Positions 18,901-23,454 of a stretch of DNA of 32,021 nucleotides are shown here, in pieces. Made by a program: the position numbers and the translations under genes. This DNA comes from a virus. The notes beneath the pieces were generated by a model. It ran no database searches. It saw only the letters and a program-made list of their open reading frames with translations, and was not told where the DNA came from. The stretch is taken from positions 1-32,021 of the IMG/VR virus record IMGVR_UViG_3300009785_000052; one strand, written 5' to 3'. Every line of letters starts with the position of its first letter. Positions within the stretch are counted from its first letter, which is position 1.

Positions 18901-19199
18901 TAAAATGTTACATTTCCTAACTCATCTTTAATAATAGTTGCTGGTTCAAACTGATAATTTTTTCTACTAGTTGAAATATCACCAACATAATTGTCATCTT
19001 TAGTAAAAGACGCTGCTGTTTCTCTACCAAAATAACCATTAAGTTTTTCAGCAACTCCGGGCTGTATTAATTGGTCTAGTGTACTAGCTAAGAACTTACT
19101 GTTAGGTACTGTTCTAAAATACCTAGGTAAATGCCTTTCGCTTTTTCTTTTTGCGTTAGGATCGCTAGTGCCGCTAGACTGATTATTGTCGAATGCCAT
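3942..19199 (-). CDS. Giant virion structural protein, 5,085 residues, in the gp7-gp11 region of the baseplate cluster
   Basis: A single uninterrupted frame of 15,258 bases. ATG at 19199 is preceded by AAGGAA eight bases upstream and follows the gp6 stop by 19 bases. Segments seen, in order: an N-terminal region with RHLPRYFRTVPNSKFLA (about 23-39); a cupredoxin-like domain (195-275); a segment around GHDGSIIKAFNDFRD (about 1017) with LLLELEKRIYNN; THPWEMIGFTIKPNWWD (about 1140); five carbohydrate-binding-like modules between 1445 and 2944; six FG-GAP-like blades at 2125-2245 and 2975-3215; four GSGY-type repeats at 3628, 3668, 3992 and 4038; and a series of beta modules from about 4080 to the end, closing with KADSDIGRFL. 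No catalytic motif, signal peptide or membrane segment is visible. T4 gp7 is about 1,030 residues, so this is roughly five times longer. Very long structural proteins next to gp6 are, from memory, known in marine T4-like phages, but their roles are poorly defined. I infer a baseplate wedge or peripheral adhesive scaffold that may replace several T4 wedge proteins. Confidence 0.9.
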   Translation of the reverse strand: MAFDNNQSSGTSDPNAKRKSERHLPRYFRTVPNSKFLASTLDQLIQPGVAEKLNGYFGRETAASFTKDDNYVGDISTSRKNYQFEPATIIKDELGNVTFYKDYNDYMNQLTGFNSKVSDHSITNKQEYYAWNPHIDWDKFVNFREYYWLPNGPQVVNVRGQSTEVISTYTVSAADNDDNFGYVFSPDGLTQNPTIKLFRGVTYKFDIDTPGLPFTLRTKRDLDNSFLIDDSLIDNQGTEKGTITFTPTATTPDTLYYVADNDIEAAGLIKVANIEESSAIDIDAEILGKKTYTTGEGFSLTNGMKISFIGDVTPAKYATGEYYVEGVGDKIVLVNQNLLTVPSAFVKDVDVQFDIAGFDRQPFDTAIGYPTVRDYMLINRSAIDGNLWSRYNRWFHKSVIEQSAILNEQPINVDESARAKRPIIEFEKGIKLFNFGTSIKQNVNLLDTYTKDVFSTIEGSTGYNIDGIDLIDGMRILFTADPDKLVNGRIFQVKFFNFDGPGIEVDQTIKQISLIDVTDSIPVTNEVVLITDGNTYKGLMYYYNGTSWKVAQTKTKVNQPPLFELFDENNNSYSDATIYDSTTFKGNKLFSYKEGTGSVDTEVGIPLSYRTITNVGDITFNFNLLNDYFEYRNIEELYYKNTDVGFLRTYSSISTYTNTNGWIKAPTDSTQPVIRNYVFDNTTNIFDIDVYENSAALADLNVTVFLNNVLKFKDVDYTLGISPNNLTTVTFLKPAFTSLTGLTDGDNIIIKTTSVASKNDNGYYDFPSNLERNPLNDNVNEFTLGEVNNHVTSIVENLSNFSGKFPGVGNLRDLGDITKFGNRFVKHSSPLNLAMYSILDQDSNIISSIRYARREYGKFKRLFLQTANDLGWEGPVKEHVDRILAEINKDKINSMPFFFSDMVPQGSVKRTSHIVDDNTQQYFAIAKVFSLDVPSRNSVQVYLNDMQLVHGKDYTFNSEGFCNVTKTKTKGDLLDIYEYETTNGSYVPPTPTKLGLYPSFVPSLYNDNTYQTPVNVIQGHDGSIIKAFNDFRDNLLLELEKRIYNNLKIKYDTSLFDIDSFKGGEFRTTDFNKSAVDSPMLADFIQWSSLVDTDYTENSYYDRLNSWTFNYSTMSSPNGNTLPGFWRAVYQQAYDTDRPHTHPWEMIGFTIKPNWWDTQYGPAPYTKDNLILWTDLQNGVVRAPGEKIKILNNYKRATLLTHIPVDENGTLLSPNDSGYAQNFNSGELNDSFKFGDYSPVETAWRRSSEYPFSLITSWTLNQPSKVLATGFDRVNQVRTLTKQIIYKADNNQIKLKSLIFPNTHLDSTQVYTSGLINYVAGYMASNVVLGYSKYKLDLTSITNQIGFKIAGYTDKNKFKLILDSRTPLNEGNVFVPEENYSIFLNKSSPVKTISYSGVMIERKSNGYKIKGYDNTSPIFKYFPVLPRDKDIVVTIGGASDPYIEFEAGRTYSTGVVVQNSGQFYRVTKSHTADVFNLDNFARLPSLPIRGGREITLRKEYATYAPLELPYGTILKTIEEVTDFLQGYGKYLESVGFVFDNYREEESVVDDWQTSAKEFAYWTLHNWASGTLISVSPGASQLKFKSDYSVVDNIFDTFYGYTLVKVDGKKLTEDFVQLNRQDPNEFILTPKNTADGIYAIKLPLVQKEHVVLLDNKTVFNDTIYDLEPGYRQERIKVLGYRTANWDGSLNIEGFVYDQAKITNWESNKDYFIGDIIKQKEFYYTASQKVPGTQTFNPSFWNRLDEKPTPGLTPNFEYKTNQFADFYDLDSDNFDAEQQRMAQHLIGYQKRKYLENIINDDVSQYKFYQGFIQDKGTQNALTKLFDVLGNADKDSLEFYEEWAIKSGQYGASDGFDEVEYKLDETKFRLSPQPIELVKSVTGEETDLIYRIQPYETYLKPKKYTHAPFPEKYIAPEQGYVQDSGYVNQEDVNFVVKDYDAILNIDFSLCNRGNLIWVGNDKLTWNIYRHDDTNFNIESVVGGETEFTVVLTSTPQNILPGEIFGVYDLLSTTLSTEDSSFASAQTSKANIGAFFKVKSISLEKITFISSEAIEDIETCVGRLSKLVSVRTSTLTTLNVVAQKLANLKSKFWVDSADSNGWKVYENTQAFTKLQEVSSDTDLTGLDFASSISTNASNTTLVVGSPHEDDGKVYVYQRSSSNSNYLLTQTILAPTGIADSYKGFYEGLLYSINDIVKYNNNFYRVIVAHTSTEIFNESYHSLTSPDLQKFGESIELSDDGKFLIIGSPSASRVRTNYKQFYNETTAYVADDIISYNNKLWKATTAIIPESDNVQFSSFTSVVQTSETIGNITEQSQKINILLTGNYPFTNITTNHVLVRAPKFMYAGIDINDSIKLKWNTKTIANQNQTSYTALEPFAGSGMTALNSSFFTGEHTIQLKVDLIFKINSFTNQPTVGSTVSTQTGTGTVAYVFEVDGSLGIYLNNISGSFAQTDSLFLFGGDFVGEYTTAAPSETIDVDSYYGGYWMIAVPVTYQVSSVTTSDAGHGLVYQDAITDSSVSNKYYYNSRDYETATVDSENTKASEIVSLSYQGLPGAGGSTDPFLSSLFVMRAPKVLTDTLSPADTIKCYMPSLLRYDGTGNNPEAIGLLNTDFTKTLTVTELWDGYIKFKFTKFNLFGEPYEPRIGDIVEDVTTGAQAEVTYMRRSALNVVVFVKNVTGNWSKGFIFGNNAEIRFLGDPLDPSPIYQVDRVMGEIYGVSLGLDSEGIGKLLVIDAGRNIPVTGRTPTTWENSASDNFEYWFYQADTVAGVPVAANIPSVTNNDWINVYNIPAVKLADPGQHFHQGMFSIYTTVGSNIFSYVNSYIGPGVQGDDFYFGSDVKLSKLNNLYKLFIRAGQNFKTNREFLKSGTTLDDSTFIPGRVYFVNYGTDEEGNVWNWELSKDKKFQGEFADSLSYQTNDLVYINGSIFKANTNLSPGIFNGAEWTQQTTPIDYIGYIPNDKEILPLFDSADPSTVLDQGSLFNFNKMAVSKDGEVLIGLAQYENNSTTPAQVVVYRNNNGNFQRHQTIAQTDLPVNEDDIWNDNTNWGGSIDISSDGNMIAISEPQAEVKRTDEDPTKVTNDQGRVFILVKSKTTGFFELSQTLYSRSNESVELFGNTLSFSNNILAIASKNADIVSPATFDALATTFDNNFTLFAKTFIDTGVVYVYENIDDTLVYGQTLSYITDGSTEVPKNFGANLYANNDHVYVGLPNQSVEAGNVGAVVDYKKPNTKNIWEVHSNPKKTVDLNKIKKLFLYDTKENKLVTYLDYIDPLQGKIAGIAEQELSYKLHYDPAIYTIGTDEVTVSNSDVWNRDQVGRLWWDLSTCKFLNPYQNNTIFSSSIWNTQFTGNSIDVYEWIETTLLPSEWNEIAITDDGVVEGITGLTKYDDTVYASKRIYDSISQTFSLKYFYWVKGKITTPDVADRTISSFNVARYIDNPAGMGYKFVNFITPTSFVLHNCESLLKDTDVALSTQYWKIENQNINIHNQYQLFTAGLDTSKPNYDIERKWFDSLIGYDTAGRTVPDPNLSVKERYGILNNPRQSWFVNKNEAFKQVIDRVNGVLLKNLIIDDKIITPLLSKQEIPVSTSSSFDITVDTYQDLSFVGSAKVSQATLTPVFVDGKIVRVTITDPGRGYKVVPNVQIYGSNETPAAIALTLNSVGSVISATVTNQGSGYSEQYTTLFVRRFTALVKSDSTIQGKWALYERNIKNTEWTRKLSQSYDTSLFWNYIDWYDEGYNIFTEIDHLIDSTYQLESLDDTTGDIIKISNVGTGGWLLLEKIDNSSSIDYTISYKTVGRQNGTIKFLPTLYNAGISSGFDSISYDIKVYDSQPVQESRIILKALRDNLFVDELAIEYNNLFLSSLKYVFSEQKLVDWAFKTSFIKAKHNVGDLSKKITFQNDNLPSYEEYLKEVKPFKSKLREYISDYNYLNVSGNLVTDFDLPPRWNDITKSITPQNVKVIDNVIVGTNADLTTYPNKNWLDNIAYQVKSIVIADAGSGYTQPPIISFVGQDQSSTDTGSGAKAIAKLGRGGKIESIELVSSGSGYLNPPIVEINGSMSEGGTQAKLIAYIGNGLVRGMHSTIKFDRVSGSFVITKLTEVETFTGTGNKFIFDLIFPMDLRTNTIEINIGGELALQSEYTYTNIKDVTKGYDRYSGRVTFTVPPKFGQLISITYKKPVELLTAADRINLFYDTQSGKFGKDLSQLMDGIDYGGVEVKSFEFGGTTGWDALPWYTDSWDTYDTTYEDEVFKLDGSTSSITLSKALENGIVYNIYKNGVRIDDPNYPSSQTNPNAICQSITGNGTTTTIFLDGDGLGIDESVSSTDIIIIRKTTSDGSFINDPESYDTTIEGGNIAYTTATGLKAEDITIDGDGFVTPTTSKGPEEIVPGQVLDTVDISVFERPTGGSSIIVNRNYIGDGSTKIFDIGKSPFTESSLFVKINNDILESTTNDSTLGYTIDYVNKAVNFEIAPVDGARINITLVEVAGLQILDIDSFISDGSSNSFETNMRWTDNVQAIATSNGIKLDTTLMKTTGLHPNNVELVLASPLAAGDVIRYALFIGEGSDLDSFSQVVVDDFIADGVNDRLTLSQAPFSYGPAGIHTLVQLGDKILHSGYNQSFTVSAEREYKLDLWQIPIGTLTNSEVQVYLNGTLLEYSTQWSFISAEAFDSDTPLDEQIGSTVQLAETIGVAGDELLVYIIKQSEYRFGYFENQGEASQVFVPQPTICSFEVARPVGTRIRVFQFSNSIAQKFERESYTVREDTPLTKGSTAYYFLNNLRAGLFKLRTTAVDSKYVWVILNGTLLLADVDYSVTKDNSYIKLVNNLNEGDRIEVLHFGNPTNITKFGWRQFKDMLNKTHYKRIDGEKNYILAKDLRQHDKTIEIANANGITEVAVASKYPGVIWVNGERIEYRIKDGNLLKQLQRGTLGTGVPNLHSSGVEIYDQSIEASMPYKDETLTTTFTADGTSNAFELDFVPGAGGVNEFEVFVAGRRLRKTAISSYKFESKDNAGVITSSTAQDSPEGDITLPAEFSLSGNTLTITVNDPETELKEGNNIIIIRKQGKQWTVPGTPMSKADSDIGRFLRATSVDLPR
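7020..7247 (-). repeat. GSGY repeat pair 2 in the giant protein (residues about 3985-4060)
   Basis: Two copies of a short beta repeat: GSGYTQPPIISFVG beginning at residue 3992 and GSGYLNPPIVEING at residue 4038. They are separated by a GSGAKAIAKLGRGGKI type spacer. The same unit occurs in many phage structural proteins, where it probably forms small beta sandwiches or rolls. Confidence 0.8.
8160..8417 (-). repeat. GSGY repeat pair 1 in the giant protein (residues about 3595-3680)
   Basis: GRGYKVVPNVQIYG begins at residue 3628 and GSGYSEQY at residue 3668, again with a short alanine-rich spacer. The spacing of about 40 residues is close to that of the second pair (46), so the two pairs look like copies of one two-unit block. 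Confidence 0.75.
9557..10277 (-). repeat. FG-GAP-like blades 3-6 in the giant protein (residues about 2975-3215)
   Basis: Four similar units. Their cores read MAVSKDGEVLIGLAQ, IDISSDGNMIAISEPQAE, LSFSNNILAIASKNAD and NLYANNDHVYVGLPNQ. The first three are followed by a G-x-V-x-V-Y type strand (for example QVVVYR, GRVFILV, GVVYVYE). This is the pattern of FG-GAP/integrin-alpha-like propeller blades. Confidence 0.65.
10370..14868 (-). repeat. Five dispersed carbohydrate-binding-like (CBM5/12-type) modules in the giant protein
   Basis: Five copies of a roughly 40-residue unit with the pattern Y-x(3)-D/V-x-(I/V)-x(4)-x-(F/L)-Y/F-x-A/V, often closing with W or F: residues about 1445-1484 (YSTGVVVQNSGQFYRV), 1702-1743 (YFIGDIIKQKEFYYTA ... 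PSFW), 2178-2221 (YSINDIVKYNNNFYRV), 2254-2297 (YVADDIISYNNKLWKA) and 2904-2944 (YQTNDLVYINGSIFKA ... EW). This resembles chitinase-type CBM5/12 domains. Binding activity is inferred, not shown. Confidence 0.55.
12450..12842 (-). repeat. FG-GAP-like blades 1-2 in the giant protein (residues about 2120-2250)
   Basis: Blade 1 has LDFASSISTN then TTLVVGSPHEDDGKVYVYQ near residue 2135; blade 2 has FGESIELSDDGKFLIIGSP near 2235. A carbohydrate-binding-like module lies between them. They match the F-G-x-S ... (L/V)-x-(V/I)-G-x-P pattern of FG-GAP repeats. Confidence 0.65.
18375..18617 (-). other. Cupredoxin-like domain without copper ligands in the giant protein (residues about 195-275)
   Basis: FRGVTYKFDIDTPGLPFTLRT is followed by GTITFTPTATTPDTLYYVAD and AGLIKV, the order of strands seen in cupredoxin-like domains of phage structural proteins. 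In those, the last hairpin usually reads like YYxCxxHxxM. Here it reads YYVADNDIEAAG, with no Cys, His or Met, so metal binding is not expected. Confidence 0.5.
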
Positions 19200-19218
19200 T
19201 TAATTCTTTCCTTGAAAT

Positions 19219-22200
19219 TTATACACTTTTTATTCCAGAAGATACTGTTGTTGTTGCTGTAGAAATAGTTCCACTAGCTCGTAATCTACTTGCTGTAATA
19301 GCGTCTATAACGTCGACATTATTAACAGTTGCTCCGCTTATAAAAATTTGATCGCTTTCTGCTTTAATTTCAAATAAGCTGCCAAATGTTTGACTTGTTT
19401 GTGTAGGGACAATTAAAAATGTTACTAGGTCCGGTGTAAGTTCAGACATTACGTAGTTTGCCATTTCTGAAAAGAAAAACTTATCGCCAAAGTCCCAATT
19501 TTCTAGTGCAAAATATTCATTAATTGCTGCAATAATTCTTGACTTAATGTCGTTATCGTTTAACACAAGATCTGGATTCTTAACCACTTTGAATGATGCT
19601 TGCAAATCTGCTGTTGCCTTATTACCAAATAATACTTTGTACGTAACTGGATGATAAATTATCTCATCACTTAATGACTTAATCTTAGATAATTCTGTAT
19701 TATAAGAAAGAGCTAATGCATCTGAACTTGCTGGTAATGGTTCTTTTGCACTTCCGTTTAAAAACGCTCTAAAATCTGTATCATAACTTCTAGTTAAAAT
19801 ATAAGTATCAATTAAATTACTTGAACTAGGATCAAGTCTTGAACTATCATCTGCACCATGAACATAATAGAAAGATATAGCTTCTCTACCAATTCTTGCT
19901 CTGTAATCAGTAGTTTGTACTAATAATCCTAATGTACTATTATAGTTTTTAAACACGTTAGTTGTAGTAAAATAAAATAACTGCCCATTTGTATATGTAC
20001 TAAGTGGAGATAATAATGCTTCTGAACTTAATATTATTGGATATAATGTTTCAATCTTAATAAAATTATAATCTTCAACACCGTCTGTAGTAGTAACCTT
20101 TTCTTGGAATATATATTTTGTTAATGGATTAATTGTTTCATTTACTACAGTGTCAAAAACGTCCGGATCGTCGACTACTCCGTCATCATCAGTATCAAAA
20201 AACGATACTTCTATCTTTTTACTATCTACATATCCTTCAGCATCTCTATATTCTTCTGTTAATTCCCAATCATAATCAATAGTAAACGGAAGAGCACTAT
20301 CGGGTTGAGTGTTTATATTTAAGATACTAATCCTATCCTTAACTATTTTACCAGTTAGGTTATTATAGATTTTGTCGCTAGAGTTAAAATAGAATCGTAT
20401 TTCTTGATCGCTTTCAAAAATATACCTCATTGCTCTATTTTTAATTGTATACGTTTCGCCGTCGGTTTCAAACAATAACATCCAGCTTGAATCTAATTGT
20501 TGGTTTGAAACATCACCAGTTTTACCTGTACTAAAATCATTAGAAGTATTTAAATTATTTTCTGTAATAATTCTCCAAGACTGTGTATCTGTACTATACC
20601 GAAGTCCAAATGTTTTATAAGCAAAGACTTGGTCAATTAATTGTGTTGCAACGTCAGTTGCTAAAGTTGCAGACAACCCCGGTCGAATTTCTGATAAACG
20701 AGAACCACTAGGAATAACATCATTTAATGATACTGGTCCTAGTCCAGTAGTAGCAACTATAGATCCATCTCCAGTAACTGATGCTATTTTAACCCATTTA
20801 TAATTTACTACACCTTTTTTACCTTCATAACCAGTTATAGAAACTAAGTCAGTATTAAGGAAACTTTTTCCTACTGGAGGTAAAAACTTAACCATTGTTC
20901 CAGGAACTATTAGTTTTAATAACGATGAAGTATACGATCCTAATTGAGATTTTATATCAGCTGAATTTTTAAAATATCCTGTACTTAAATTTGTAGCGTT
21001 TGTTAGTTGTGTCCAAGTTACTCCAAGATCTATTGAGGATATTTTAGGAAAATAATTATAATAATAATTTCTAATTTTTTTGTTAACTAATATAGGCTCT
21101 ATAGTATTAACAATTGCGCCTTCAATATCTGTTTTAGTAGAAAAAGTAAACGTTGTTTTAGGTATTAGTGTTTCTTTATATAATACTCCGTCAGTGCCGT
21201 ACAAACTAGTTTTACTATATTTTCCAGTAGCGTCTATTAAATCAAAATACCTACTAATACCGCTTGATGTTCTATTAATAGATTTTACTTTAATGATCTC
21301 TTGGCTTATTCCCAATGGAGCAATTTGATAATCTTCAGCAGTAACCATTCTATTCTGTGTATAGTATGTTGATGGAGCATTTTGCTTAATACTTGCACTA
21401 GTTTCACTTGAAGTTGAGTTATCAACAGTATACTTTAATTCATAAGAAATTGTTAATGTTTCAATTTTATTATTAACTGATAGGTAAGGAACTGTAACAG
21501 TTATTCCTCGCATATCGTCTGGTGTAACAATAACTCTTTCATTTTTACTTACTCTATAAAATACACGGAAACTACCTTTTGGTAATTTTCCAAATACTCC
21601 GTCGGAAAATATTAAACTAATTCTATCATCTACACGAGTTAACACACTGTAAATATTTTGTATATTTTTATCTAAACTATTATATACTACATTATTACCT
21701 TCAACTGCATCAACCTTAGACCATAATTCAACTTCGTTTCCAAAACTATCTAATTTGTATAACCATACATCTGTATTATTAACATTAGTAGCATCAATAG
21801 CAACAACTTGGTTAGTGCTAGGAGTGTCTATTGTGAAAGTGCCTTCGTCTATCGACCCTTCTCTAAAATGACTAAAGAATCCAGTATTTGAACTTGCATT
21901 TCCTCTGCCGTCATCTCGGTATAAAAATGCAAAGTTGTTTCCAGGGAACGGTGCTTCTTCTTGTATAACAGTATCAACAACATCTGTTGATACAATCTCA
22001 AATCTTACACTCCTACCGTCAACTGCTTTAGAAAAGCTATAAACTGGAACTTCGTCATTGGTACTAAGCATGCGATATTGTTGTGTTGGAATACCACTAG
22101 AAACATCTTTCTTAATAGGTCTTCCAAACTTTGCATTGGCTGGTAACGTTACATTCATAACTTTTATAAATTGCTCGTACCAATCTAAATTAGTAGGATC

Positions 22201-22635
22201 ATTCCAAACAATTGTCTGCCTGGCTAAATTAACATTATTAGAATCTATAATTTCTTCTGATGTTGAAATACTTTCAATTTTAAGTAATCCGTTTGCAGAT
22301 TGATTACGTTTAGGATTGTAAGACAGTAAGCGAGCAAGACGGAGAACTGATTCTCTACGCTCTGCTAACTCTAAGTAATTTTCTCTTGCATTTAAATCAA
22401 TGCGGAATGATATATTTTGACCCATATATGCAATTAAGTCAATTAATGCTAAGTATTCACTTGATTCAATATAGTCATTAAAATCTTCTGGATAATTTTC
22501 TCTCAAATAGTTAATCATTGTCCGACGGAGGTTTTCAAAGTCATAACTCTGAAAATCTGCATTACGGAATGACTGGTACACCCGTTTCCAGTCCTCTGCT
22601 AATAATAATCTATTTTGTCTATCTGTCGCTGACAT
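19219..22635 (-). CDS. 6: Baseplate wedge protein gp6
   Basis: 1,138 residues; T4 gp6 is 660. ATG at 22635 is preceded by AAGGA and by a perfect TATAAATA late promoter. The N-terminal ~110 residues carry a conserved gp6-type block: MINYLRENYPEDFNDYIES, LIDLIAYMGQNISFRID, LELAERRESVLRLARLLSY and NPKRNQSANG. The C-terminal block near 1060-1120 (FFFSEMANYVMSELTPDLV, TFGSLFEIKAESDQIFISG) is also typical of the family, which is related to Mu gp47/baseplate J. gp6 forms the ring that joins the wedges around the hub and drives sheath contraction. The extra ~480 residues lie in the middle and form a larger beta-rich region. Nearest neighbours are gp25 upstream and the giant protein downstream. Confidence 0.93.
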   Translation of the reverse strand: MSATDRQNRLLLAEDWKRVYQSFRNADFQSYDFENLRRTMINYLRENYPEDFNDYIESSEYLALIDLIAYMGQNISFRIDLNARENYLELAERRESVLRLARLLSYNPKRNQSANGLLKIESISTSEEIIDSNNVNLARQTIVWNDPTNLDWYEQFIKVMNVTLPANAKFGRPIKKDVSSGIPTQQYRMLSTNDEVPVYSFSKAVDGRSVRFEIVSTDVVDTVIQEEAPFPGNNFAFLYRDDGRGNASSNTGFFSHFREGSIDEGTFTIDTPSTNQVVAIDATNVNNTDVWLYKLDSFGNEVELWSKVDAVEGNNVVYNSLDKNIQNIYSVLTRVDDRISLIFSDGVFGKLPKGSFRVFYRVSKNERVIVTPDDMRGITVTVPYLSVNNKIETLTISYELKYTVDNSTSSETSASIKQNAPSTYYTQNRMVTAEDYQIAPLGISQEIIKVKSINRTSSGISRYFDLIDATGKYSKTSLYGTDGVLYKETLIPKTTFTFSTKTDIEGAIVNTIEPILVNKKIRNYYYNYFPKISSIDLGVTWTQLTNATNLSTGYFKNSADIKSQLGSYTSSLLKLIVPGTMVKFLPPVGKSFLNTDLVSITGYEGKKGVVNYKWVKIASVTGDGSIVATTGLGPVSLNDVIPSGSRLSEIRPGLSATLATDVATQLIDQVFAYKTFGLRYSTDTQSWRIITENNLNTSNDFSTGKTGDVSNQQLDSSWMLLFETDGETYTIKNRAMRYIFESDQEIRFYFNSSDKIYNNLTGKIVKDRISILNINTQPDSALPFTIDYDWELTEEYRDAEGYVDSKKIEVSFFDTDDDGVVDDPDVFDTVVNETINPLTKYIFQEKVTTTDGVEDYNFIKIETLYPIILSSEALLSPLSTYTNGQLFYFTTTNVFKNYNSTLGLLVQTTDYRARIGREAISFYYVHGADDSSRLDPSSSNLIDTYILTRSYDTDFRAFLNGSAKEPLPASSDALALSYNTELSKIKSLSDEIIYHPVTYKVLFGNKATADLQASFKVVKNPDLVLNDNDIKSRIIAAINEYFALENWDFGDKFFFSEMANYVMSELTPDLVTFLIVPTQTSQTFGSLFEIKAESDQIFISGATVNNVDVIDAITASRLRASGTISTATTTVSSGIKSV

Positions 22636-22657
22636 ATTTTACATCCTTCGTTATAAG

Positions 22658-22665
22658 TATTTATA
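22658..22665 (-). promoter_or_regulatory. T4-type late promoter (TATAAATA) for gp6 and genes downstream
   Basis: The minus strand reads GCTATAAATACTTATAACG. TATAAATA is a perfect match to the T4 late -10 element read by the gp55 sigma factor. It lies in the 57-base gap between gp25 and gp6, 22 bases before the gp6 ATG, leaving a short leader that includes the ribosome site GAAGGA. A gp55-type sigma factor is encoded in the same window. Confidence 0.8.
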
Positions 22666-22692
22666 GCATCTAGTTAAGTGCGTATATTAAAA

Positions 22693-23142
22693 TTACGACT
22701 TTAAAAAGCCTGCATCTTCGTCAAATCGCATCCTTAATGTCTCTGAAATGTTAAACGGAAGATAAGTTATAGTACACTCTATTTGTATTCCTTTTTCATA
22801 CTGATCAATTACAATACGGTCAACGTTGGTCCTTGGATCACTGTTAACAATTTTTGTAACATTTTGTGTTATTGCTTCTTTCAATGTCTCAGTTAATGGC
22901 TCAAATAAAGCGTCCCATATAATTGTTCCAAACTCAGGATTACTAAGTTTTTCACCTTGCCTAATATGAAAATGATTGATTAAATCTTGCTTAATCAAAG
23001 ATATATCGTATAAACTATAGGAAGCATTGTCAGGATTAACTGTACTCATTCCTCTATATGATGTTTTTGTATTAACATCATCTTTTCTAGCTTTTCCAGG
23101 AACAGTAATTTCTGAATATATTTTTTTCTCTATTGTGCTCAT
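22693..23142 (-). CDS. 25: Baseplate wedge protein gp25
   Basis: 149 residues; T4 gp25 is 132. The central block IRQGEKLSNPEFGTIIWDAL followed by FEP (residues 60-82) is the signature of the gp25/VgrG-associated lysozyme-like family (PF04965). gp25 anchors the inner wedge to the sheath and is conserved in all contractile injection systems, where it is structural and not a lytic enzyme. ATG at 23142 has AAGG about ten bases upstream and starts 18 bases after the PAAR gene stop. Its position just before gp6 is the usual T4-like order. Confidence 0.95.
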   Translation of the reverse strand: MSTIEKKIYSEITVPGKARKDDVNTKTSYRGMSTVNPDNASYSLYDISLIKQDLINHFHIRQGEKLSNPEFGTIIWDALFEPLTETLKEAITQNVTKIVNSDPRTNVDRIVIDQYEKGIQIECTITYLPFNISETLRMRFDEDAGFLKS

Positions 23143-23160
23143 AACGTATTTACCTTATTT

Positions 23161-23454
23161 TTAATCACCCACAAACACATCAGGCGATCCTTGGGCTGTT
23201 ACTGGTCCGCAGTGAGCACCACCTGCTGACGGGCATAAACTGTCTGGGCTTGCTCCGTCTGGTGTGTGGTTTACTACTAGTAAGTTATTAATAAAAACAG
23301 CTTTAGATCCTGCAATTAGGGCGCCTCCGCCGTGTGTATTTGGATCACCGTTGACTGATACTAACAAGTTATTAACGTATACTTTTCCTTGCCCTGCAAC
23401 TACTGTTGTTGCTCCACACGATCTTGCATCACTATGTCTATGTATAGCCGGCAT
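23161..23454 (-). CDS. 5.4: PAAR-repeat spike tip protein (gp5.4-like)
   Basis: 97 residues, the same length as T4 gp5.4. It starts MPAIHRHSDARSCG and holds the glycine-rich PAAR pattern: VYVNNLLVSVNGDPNTHGGG, then an AVFINNLLVVNHTPDG repeat. Candidate metal ligands are H41, H63, C74, H81 and C82. PAAR proteins form a sharp cone, metal-bound in the known structures, that caps the gp5 spike and pierces the host envelope. The ATG overlaps the gp5 stop by one base (TAATG), so translation is probably coupled to its partner. Confidence 0.93.
   Translation of the reverse strand: MPAIHRHSDARSCGATTVVAGQGKVYVNNLLVSVNGDPNTHGGGALIAGSKAVFINNLLVVNHTPDGASPDSLCPSAGGAHCGPVTAQGSPDVFVGD

Noticed and set aside
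19216-19223. TATAAATT on the minus strand just before the giant gene, one base from a late promoter
   Set aside because: A start about six bases downstream would fall inside the ribosome site (AAGGAA, 19208-19213), so a usable leader is not left.
22693-23142. gp25 as a cell-wall lytic enzyme, given its lysozyme-like family name
   Set aside because: In characterised contractile systems this family is a structural wedge protein; position and length here match that role.
23156-23163. TAAAAATA on the minus strand before gp25
   Set aside because: It is one mismatch from TATAAATA but abuts the ribosome site; more likely AT-rich chance.
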